64,000 nt of DNA from Treponema sp. (GTDB taxonomy: Bacteria; Spirochaetota; Spirochaetia; Treponematales; Treponemataceae), in contig JAILIC010000095.1 in assembly GCA_024695475.1 (NCBI GenBank), positions 1 to 64,000 on the forward strand, in the 5' to 3' direction. A program made the translations under genes and the position numbers. Below, piece by piece: positions 57,106 through 64,000 of the stretch (positions are counted from its first letter, which is position 1; every line of letters starts with the position of its first letter). A model generated the notes under the pieces. The model searched no databases. It saw only the letters and a program-made list of their open reading frames with translations, and had not been told where the DNA came from.

Positions 57106-58059
57106 CTACCGTTTTATGGGACCGCTGTTGCGCTCATAAAATACCGTTCCATCAAAACCTTGGATGGTTGTATCCTTGTCAGCTCGTGCTAGGCGAGCCT
57201 CTGTCCAGGCGCAATACTGAGGGTTTTGTTCAATAGCACACCAGTGTCGTTTGAGTTTTTTAGCGGTAACAGACGTACTGCCAGATCCTACAAACGGATC
57301 AAAAACGATGTTGCCTGGATTAGAACTTGCAAGGATTAATTTTGCCAAAAGTTTTTCAGGCTTTTGTGTTGGATGATCGGTATTTTCACTCATTGACCAA
57401 TAGGGGATAGAAATATCATCCCAAAAATTAGGAGGGCAGGTGTCTCTAAAAGAACCTTCACTGGTTTTTTGCCAATCTTTTGGAGTGCCATTAATGGTAT
57501 ATGGGGCAATAACTTTCCGTCTGATTTTTACGGCATCGAGATTAAAGGTATAGTCGCTGCTTTTAGTAATAAACCAGATATCTTCAGAAGCGTTTTTCCA
57601 ATTGTGTTTTGCACCTCTTCCTTTTTCGCGCTCCCAGGTAATACGATTTTGGATGAGTAATGCATTTTGTGAAGCAAAGTGGGTAAGTACATCTGCAATG
57701 ATGATGCTGCTTTGCCAGTCACAACAAATATAACAGGAAGCATTTGGTTTAAGTAGTGGTAATAGCAACGATAGCCATTGCTGTGTATACGTATGGTATT
57801 CTTGTGGTTTTTGTTTAGTAAAGGTATTTCCGCTGTAATTTTTAGTCAGATTATATGGTGGATCTACGATGGCTAAATCTACCCAAGCTTGCGGCAGTTT
57901 TTCCAAGGTTGTAAATGTATCTGCACAGATGGTTTTATCAATGATATCCGCCTGCTGTACAATTTGTGGAAGTGTAGTAAGGCAGTGTGAAAAAAAGTCC
58001 TTTTCCTCCTGGGGACTGAGTGTCAGTGTTTTGTTTCGTGGAGATCTTGTTGTGGACAT
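57106..58059 (-). CDS. Site-specific DNA methyltransferase (adenine-N6, DPPY type)
   Basis: DLAIVDPPYNLTKNYSG; HPTQKPEKLLAKLILASSNPGNIVFDPFVGSGSTSVTAKKLKRHWCAIE; no nuclease gene adjacent. Confidence 0.9.
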   Translation of the reverse strand: MSTTRSPRNKTLTLSPQEEKDFFSHCLTTLPQIVQQADIIDKTICADTFTTLEKLPQAWVDLAIVDPPYNLTKNYSGNTFTKQKPQEYHTYTQQWLSLLLPLLKPNASCYICCDWQSSIIIADVLTHFASQNALLIQNRITWEREKGRGAKHNWKNASEDIWFITKSSDYTFNLDAVKIRRKVIAPYTINGTPKDWQKTSEGSFRDTCPPNFWDDISIPYWSMSENTDHPTQKPEKLLAKLILASSNPGNIVFDPFVGSGSTSVTAKKLKRHWCAIEQNPQYCAWTEARLARADKDTTIQGFDGTVFYERNSGPIKR

Positions 58060-58175
58060 GTAAAAAAGCATATCGCAATATGGACGTAGTGTCCATAATC
58101 AACATACCTCGACGCAAGCGTATGTTTCCAGCGGAAACACGTATTACCCCTCCGCATGAATAAGAGATAAAAAAA

Positions 58176-58206
58176 GCCCTGTACTAGACTATGCTATGTA
58201 CAGGGC
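58176..58206 (-). terminator. Terminator after pckG
   Basis: GCCCTGTAC...GTACAGGGC then T7 on minus strand. Confidence 0.85.
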
Positions 58207-58240
58207 GTGTTTTATCTCAGGCTAAGCCCGGGACAGGAAC

Positions 58241-60094
58241 TTATGCCTTAAGTCTTTTCTCCAAATCATCAAGACAATCGCTCAATTCTTTTGGCAGGTG
58301 TTTGCCGAACTTAGGATAATGGTTTTCACGAATATCCTTAACTTCTTTTAACCAGCCTTCAGTATCAACTTTGAGAATCTCTGGAAGAGTCTTCTTGTAG
58401 TAGTCTGCAAGACCTTCTGTGTTGATTGCACCATCTTTTGGCATAAAGCCGATTGGTGTATCTACGCAGTTATCTTTTCCATCGCAGCGATCGAAGATCC
58501 ATGCGAGAACGCGGCTGTTGTCGCCATAACCTGGCCACATAAATCCGCCTGGAAGATCCTTGTTGTTTTCGTCCTTGCGGAACCAGTTAACGTAGAAGAT
58601 TTTTGGCAACTTGTCCTGATCTGCTTTTTTACCAACGTTAACCCAGTGACCAAAGTAGTCGCCCATGTTGTAACCACAGAATGGGAGAATAGCGAATGGG
58701 TCACGGCGGATCTTACCAACTTCAGCAGCGTTGATTGTAGATGCAGCAGTGATTTCAGAACCAACGATAGAACCAAGGAATACACCGTGATTCCAGTTGC
58801 GAGCCTGATGTACGAGAGGTACAGTTGATGGGCGGCGACCACCAAAGAGGATAGCAGAAATAGGTACACCTTTTGGATCTTCCCATTCAGGAGCGATACA
58901 AGGACACTGCTTTGCAGGTGCTGTAAAGCGTGCGTTTGGATGTGCAAATTCTTCACCCTTAGGTGATTTATCCTTTGGCAATGCATCACGAGACTGACCT
59001 TTCCAGTCAACCAGTTTGCCCTTTGCAGGATAACCAATGCCTTCCCACCAGACGTCGCCATCTTCGGTAAGAGCACAGTTTGTATAAATAGTATTCTTTT
59101 CTGCTGAAACAAGAGCATTCTTGTTTGATTCTGCAGATGTTCCTGGTGCAACACCAAAGAAACCTGCTTCTGGGTTGATAGCATACAAGCGGCCATCTTC
59201 ACCAAACTTCATCCAAGCGATATCATCACCGATTGTTTCAACCTTCCATCCTGGGATAGTAGGAATCAACATTGCGAGGTTTGTCTTACCACAGGCACTT
59301 GGGAATGCACCTGTTACATACTTAACTTTGCCTTCTGGGTTTGTCAGCTTGAGGATGAGCATGTGTTCAGCCAACCAGCCTTCATCACGAGCCAGTACAG
59401 TAGCAATACGGAGAGCAAAGCACTTCTTGCCGAGCAATGCGTTTCCGCCGTATCCAGAACCGTAAGACCAAATCAAACGTTCTTCTGGGAACTGAGAAAT
59501 ATATTTGTGTTCAACATCAGCACAAGGCCAGATGCCGTTATCTTTTTCGCCATTGTTAAGAGGCTTACCAACAGAGTGGAGACATGGAACAAATTCTGCA
59601 TTCTGATCTGCATTGAAGATGTCTAAAACTTTCTTTCCGGCACGAGTCATGATGTCCATGTTGAGAACAACATATTCAGAATCTGTGATTTCGATACCGT
59701 TTTTAGAAATTGGAGAACCAAGTGGACCCATGCAGAAAGGAATGATGTACATAGTACGTCCGTGCATACAACCTGTGTACAAACCTTTCATGGTTGCCTT
59801 GAGTTCTACAGGATCAATCCAGTGATTTGTTGGACCTGCATCTTCTTCTTTAACAGAAGAGATAAAAGTACGAGATTCAACGCGTGCAACATCGCTCGGA
59901 AGTGAGCGGAACAAAAAGCTGTTCGGTTTTTTTGTAAGAGGAGTGGCGAGACCTGCGTCTACGCATTTCTTCATAAGACGGTCATATTCTTCTGTTGAAC
60001 CATCACAGACGTAAACGTTATCTGGTTCACACATCTTGATACATTCTTCAACCCATGCTTTGATTTTTGCATGTTTAATGTCGTTAATTGTCAT
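58241..60094 (-). CDS. pckG: Phosphoenolpyruvate carboxykinase (GTP)
   Basis: [47 protein letters not shown]. Confidence 0.96.
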   Translation of the reverse strand: MTINDIKHAKIKAWVEECIKMCEPDNVYVCDGSTEEYDRLMKKCVDAGLATPLTKKPNSFLFRSLPSDVARVESRTFISSVKEEDAGPTNHWIDPVELKATMKGLYTGCMHGRTMYIIPFCMGPLGSPISKNGIEITDSEYVVLNMDIMTRAGKKVLDIFNADQNAEFVPCLHSVGKPLNNGEKDNGIWPCADVEHKYISQFPEERLIWSYGSGYGGNALLGKKCFALRIATVLARDEGWLAEHMLILKLTNPEGKVKYVTGAFPSACGKTNLAMLIPTIPGWKVETIGDDIAWMKFGEDGRLYAINPEAGFFGVAPGTSAESNKNALVSAEKNTIYTNCALTEDGDVWWEGIGYPAKGKLVDWKGQSRDALPKDKSPKGEEFAHPNARFTAPAKQCPCIAPEWEDPKGVPISAILFGGRRPSTVPLVHQARNWNHGVFLGSIVGSEITAASTINAAEVGKIRRDPFAILPFCGYNMGDYFGHWVNVGKKADQDKLPKIFYVNWFRKDENNKDLPGGFMWPGYGDNSRVLAWIFDRCDGKDNCVDTPIGFMPKDGAINTEGLADYYKKTLPEILKVDTEGWLKEVKDIRENHYPKFGKHLPKELSDCLDDLEKRLKA

Positions 60095-60276
60095 AACGAT
60101 TTTCCTCCAAAGAAGTAATACCGGAAAGCTTTTTTTTTGATTAAAGTCGAAAACCGGTTTGCCTTACAAGATAGCAGATTTTTAGTAATTATTCAATCAA
60201 CAGAGCTCTTGCTTGTAAAGCTGGTAAATCATTTTCCCCACTCGTACATGATAAGACTATTTGATATACTTACTAT

Positions 60277-61227
60277 ATGTTTTCAGGAATTCAGGTTACC
60301 CTTATGGGTACTGGTACAAGCCACGGTATTCCAGTTATTGCCTGTGATTGTGCAGTTTGTCAGTCTCTGGATAAGCATGATACTCGTTTGCGATGTAGTG
60401 CATATGTTACAAAAAAAGACTCAGATGGTGCAGAATCTCACATAGTTGTTGATACAGGACCAGAGTTTCGTATACAGGCATTACAGAATCATATTACATC
60501 TTTAGATGCAGTATTGCTTACTCATGGACATGCAGATCATTTGCACGGTCTTGATGATGTACGGGTATTTAGCCATACAAAATCATGTACAGAACTTGAA
60601 GAACAAAAAAAGAATCCAGATTTAGTATTTCAAGAAGATATACTTCCACCATTGTCTATTTATACAAACAAAGAAACGCTTCATAGTGTAGAACATCATT
60701 TTGATTATGTGTTTAAGAAAACGCAGCTTGGAGGAGGTAAGCCTCGTCTCCAATTGGTAGATTGTTCTTGCTATTGTGCAAACAATCCATTACTAATTGG
60801 ATCAATCCAAATTATACCGGTACCCATGTGGCATGGCGCGCTTGCTACTGTTGGATGGCTTTTTTCAGAAATAGCAGATGATGGCAAAAAACACTCGATT
60901 GCCTATTTGACAGATTGCAACATTATTCCAGATGAGTCTATCAATCTTATAAAAAATACCGCAGGCTGTCTTGATCATGTAGTAATAGACGGGTTACGTC
61001 CAAAACAACATGAAACACATTGTTCTTTTGATGAAGCATTGCATTACGGTGATTGTTTGATGGCTCGACATACTTGGCTTACACATATCACTCATGATAT
61101 GTGTCATGAAGATATAAAGGTGTATATTCAGGAAAGGTTGTCACAGTATCCACAGTTGAAACGTATCGTTGAAAATGGTGGTACTGTACTTCCCGCCTAT
61201 GATGGACTCATATTACGTACTCGCTGA
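60277..61227 (+). CDS. MBL-fold metallohydrolase (PhnP-like)
   Basis: LMGTGTSHGIPVIACDCAVC; LLTHGHADHLHGLDDVR. Confidence 0.9.
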   Translation: MFSGIQVTLMGTGTSHGIPVIACDCAVCQSLDKHDTRLRCSAYVTKKDSDGAESHIVVDTGPEFRIQALQNHITSLDAVLLTHGHADHLHGLDDVRVFSHTKSCTELEEQKKNPDLVFQEDILPPLSIYTNKETLHSVEHHFDYVFKKTQLGGGKPRLQLVDCSCYCANNPLLIGSIQIIPVPMWHGALATVGWLFSEIADDGKKHSIAYLTDCNIIPDESINLIKNTAGCLDHVVIDGLRPKQHETHCSFDEALHYGDCLMARHTWLTHITHDMCHEDIKVYIQERLSQYPQLKRIVENGGTVLPAYDGLILRTR

Positions 61228-61235
61228 TCATCGTT

Positions 61236-62273
61236 TCACGACCGAGGAATATCTGTAGTTCCTCTTGCTATTAATTTGCTTTTGTATTCGATTCTGGTAA
61301 CGGTTTCCCCCTCTTCTGGATATCCCAGTCGTGAAATCAGAAGATTTACTGCTTTTCGGCCTTTTTGCGTAATGCAGTGGTCGATGGTAGTTAAATGTAA
61401 ATCATTAAATTTAGACGGAAAGATATTATCAAAACCGCAAACACTATAATCTTGCGGAATTTTAAATCCACAATCTTGGATGGCATTAATTACACCATAG
61501 GCAACCATGTCATTAGTTGCAACGATTGCCGTAATTTCTGGTGATTTTTTTATACATTCTTTGGCCAATTCATACCCAGTCTCGTATTCAACATTTACGT
61601 TTTGTAATTCATAACTAGGGCTGATGTCTTTTGAATATACTTTTATTGCCTTTACGTCTGGAGATGCTTTGCAGGCTGCTTCTAATCCTTCAAGCCGACG
61701 TGTTCTTGCAGAATGCTGATTATTCAAACTGGTAGAGACAAATGCAATGTGTTTATGACCGAGTTCTATCAAATGATTACCGATGAGGGAACCGGCATTA
61801 TAGTTATTTATATCAACGCCATCTAACTGAATGTTTTCGTTATAATCCCCTACGGCTACCACTGGTATTTTACTATTAAGCAAGAGAGCAGTTTCATGCT
61901 GTTGCGGAATCATCGCAAAAATAACTCCGCATACAGACGGGTTTTCGGCAAAATTCAAGACAGCTTTTTCGCGTTCAACATCCCAGTAGGTATTGTAGAC
62001 CATTGTGGTCATTCCATGAGCAAAAGCTTCGCTGTCAATTCCTTGTATAATAGTAGAGTAGTAAGGATTAAAAACGGTAGGACAGACTTCAATAATAGTT
62101 CTTCCCGTTTTTGCTTTTGTATAACCTAACTCTTTTGCAACAGAAAGTACCTTTTGAATTGTTTCTTCGGAAAAACGAGTCAGTTTTTTACCAGATAAAA
62201 TCATGGAAACTGAAGCAGTAGAAACTTCTGCTTTTTCTGCAATTTCTTTTATTGTTGGAACGTTCCGTTTCAT
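61236..62273 (-). CDS. LacI family transcriptional regulator
   Basis: PTIKEIAEKAEVSTASVSMILSGK HTH; periplasmic-binding-like core. Confidence 0.94.
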   Translation of the reverse strand: MKRNVPTIKEIAEKAEVSTASVSMILSGKKLTRFSEETIQKVLSVAKELGYTKAKTGRTIIEVCPTVFNPYYSTIIQGIDSEAFAHGMTTMVYNTYWDVEREKAVLNFAENPSVCGVIFAMIPQQHETALLLNSKIPVVAVGDYNENIQLDGVDINNYNAGSLIGNHLIELGHKHIAFVSTSLNNQHSARTRRLEGLEAACKASPDVKAIKVYSKDISPSYELQNVNVEYETGYELAKECIKKSPEITAIVATNDMVAYGVINAIQDCGFKIPQDYSVCGFDNIFPSKFNDLHLTTIDHCITQKGRKAVNLLISRLGYPEEGETVTRIEYKSKLIARGTTDIPRS

Positions 62274-62314
62274 TTTACGTACTTTCTCCTTGCCTCGCCA
62301 GATTGTTTGGTTTC

Positions 62315-62337
62315 TTGTTTAACAAATTGTTAAACAA
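62315..62337. promoter_or_regulatory. Candidate LacI-family operator
   Basis: Perfect 23-bp palindrome TTGTTTAACAA-A-TTGTTAAACAA. Confidence 0.7.
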
Positions 62338-62547
62338 TGGTAGGTTTGATTTTAACAGCTCATTCGAAAAAAAGCAAATAAAATATTATATTTTAACAAA
62401 ATAAAATCCATAAAAAAGAATTTGACAGATACATATTTACCACTTAGAATAAGTGCTAGGTTAAGTTATGTCTTTTTGTTTACTAAAAAGATAAACAAAA
62501 AGTTAAACAAACGTATAAAAGAAATGGCATTTTTTAAAGGAGGAAAC

Positions 62548-63576
62548 ATGAAAAAAATGTTAGCTGTAGCAATGGTAGGACTTGCTCTTACTTCTGCTAC
62601 ATTCGCTGGTGGTGCTAAGGATGCAAAAATTAGCCCTGAAAATCCATTGGTATTAAAGATGAGTCACGTATTTGCTCCAAATGAGCAGCTTACAAAGTCT
62701 CTTGCAATCGTTTGTGACAACATAAAGGCTCGTTCGAAAGGTGCTATTGAAATTCAGCAATATCCTCAGAGCCAGCTACCTGTATACAAAGATGGTGTTG
62801 AGCAAGTTGCACAGGGAGCAAAATTTATTTCAGTTGAAGATCCATCATACATTGGTGACTATGTAGGTAACTTTAATGCGTTAGCTGGACCAATGCTTGT
62901 AAATAGTTTTGATGAATATCGCTGGTTGACCAAGAGTGACCTTGTTGCTGGCATGAAGAAAGAACTTGAAGAAAAACATAGAATTAAGGTTCTTTCTCTG
63001 GACTATATCTTTGGTTTCCGCAGCATGATGACAAACAAAGTTATCACAAAACCAGAAGACCTTAAGGGAATGAAAATTCGTACTCCAGGTTCTAAGCTGT
63101 ATGTAGAGACATTGAATTACATGGGAGCTACTGCTGTTCCAATGGGATTCAGTGAAACAATTTCTGCTGTTCAGCAGGGCGTTGTAGATGGTCTTGAAGG
63201 AACAGTTGATGCATATGCTTCTAACGGATCTGCAGAAGTAGCAAAAAATATGGCATTTACCAACCATCTTTTAGGTGTTTGTGGTGTTTACATCAATGCT
63301 GACTTGTTTAATTCAATTCCAAAAGAATATCAGACAATCATTATAGAAGAATTTAACAAAGGTGCTGACCAGATGGTTAGCGAAGTTACAAACAACTACG
63401 AAGCTACAAAGAAAAAGCTTGAATCAACAATGGGTATCAAATTCAACGAAGTTGATCATGATGCATTTGCAGCACGCGTAGCTCCTGTTTATGAAAACAA
63501 AGACATCATGAAAGGTGCTGATGCTGATATTCTTAAGAAAATCCGTGCAGAAATTGCCAAAATGCCTAAAAAATAA
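62548..63576 (+). CDS. TRAP transporter substrate-binding protein (DctP family)
   Basis: KMSHVFAPNEQLTKSLAIVCDNIKARSKGAIEIQQYPQSQL; KIRTPGSKLYVETLNYMGATAVPM; start at 62548. Confidence 0.93.
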   Translation: MKKMLAVAMVGLALTSATFAGGAKDAKISPENPLVLKMSHVFAPNEQLTKSLAIVCDNIKARSKGAIEIQQYPQSQLPVYKDGVEQVAQGAKFISVEDPSYIGDYVGNFNALAGPMLVNSFDEYRWLTKSDLVAGMKKELEEKHRIKVLSLDYIFGFRSMMTNKVITKPEDLKGMKIRTPGSKLYVETLNYMGATAVPMGFSETISAVQQGVVDGLEGTVDAYASNGSAEVAKNMAFTNHLLGVCGVYINADLFNSIPKEYQTIIIEEFNKGADQMVSEVTNNYEATKKKLESTMGIKFNEVDHDAFAARVAPVYENKDIMKGADADILKKIRAEIAKMPKK

Positions 63577-63677
63577 GTCTTTATAAAGGCATGGCTCGTT
63601 TACGGAGTATGGATTACAGACACTAAAGTCTCCATCTGTACTCCGTAACTTTACTTCCGTAATAGAGAGATCTTTTT

Positions 63678-64000
63678 ATGAAAAGCAATATAAAAAAATT
63701 TTTCAGTAATTTTGAAGAAATCTTTGCTTCACTCTTTTTATGCGCAACAACACTTATAGTAATAGCTAATGTTTTTTTGCGCTATTTTTTTAAGAGCCCC
63801 GTTTCATGGTCAGAAGAAGTGGCAACAGGGTGTTTTGTATGGGGTGTTTTTTTAGGTGCTGCAGCATGTTATAAAAGAAAACTTCATGTAAGTGTTGATT
63901 TTCTTATTAAATATATTCCCGACAATGGTAAAAAAGCATTTAAGTTTGTAATCAATTTTATCTTATTTTTAATTAATGCCTATATCATTTATATGGCTGT
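63678..64000 (+). CDS. TRAP transporter small permease (DctQ), truncated by window edge
   Basis: Open from ATG 63678 to window end: MKSNIKKFFSNFEEIFASLFLCATTLIVIANVFLRYFFKSPVSWSEEVATGCFVWGVFLGAAACYKRKLHVSVDFLI. Confidence 0.88.
   Translation, partial: MKSNIKKFFSNFEEIFASLFLCATTLIVIANVFLRYFFKSPVSWSEEVATGCFVWGVFLGAAACYKRKLHVSVDFLIKYIPDNGKKAFKFVINFILFLINAYIIYMA

Noticed and set aside
1-64000. tRNA, rRNA or CRISPR arrays
   Set aside because: No regularly spaced repeats, cloverleaf-like segments or rRNA motifs noticed by eye. A tRNAscan/Infernal/CRISPR scan would be decisive.

Overview
The window is 64 kb of low-GC bacterial chromosome. Its protein families look spirochaete/Treponema-like (inference from reading only; no search was run). 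I found no rRNA, tRNA, CRISPR array or intact transposase. Main blocks: (1) 1-8.7 kb, accessory and detoxification-type genes: flavodoxin, GNAT, YjdF/DUF2992 with an upstream structured RNA, CPBP protease, AraC-GyrI regulator, TrmO, short UvrA-like ABC protein, MATE pump. (2) 8.7-13.3 kb, a cystine/amino-acid ABC uptake operon with a trans-sulfuration enzyme. It is preceded by an unlisted 25-codon ORF ending M-C-L-C-C-C-L-C-stop, a strong candidate cysteine attenuator. (3) 13.5-17.4 kb, a Fbp/Afu-type ABC importer. (4) 17.5-35.9 kb, mainly housekeeping genes (U32 peptidase, metA, prmC/prfA, nucleoside hydrolase, MCP, mnmG, adenosine deaminase, pepF, 5'-nucleotidase). (5) 36-47 kb, an NHLM-type (C39 peptidase-ABC) peptide export operon. 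It includes a HESTH zincin-like protein of unknown family, an HlyD adaptor, two ABC exporters, a LivJ-type binding lipoprotein and a TolC. A truncated radical-SAM/SPASM remnant lies beside it and no obvious precursor peptide is present. (6) 47-64 kb, ABC-F, galE, M20 peptidase, MraY-like, MarR, ychF, an orphan adenine methyltransferase, pckG, and a LacI-controlled TRAP system running off the end. The best candidates for undescribed biology are the poly-Cys leader, the NHLM operon with the HESTH protein and rSAM remnant, and the yjdF-type leader RNA.
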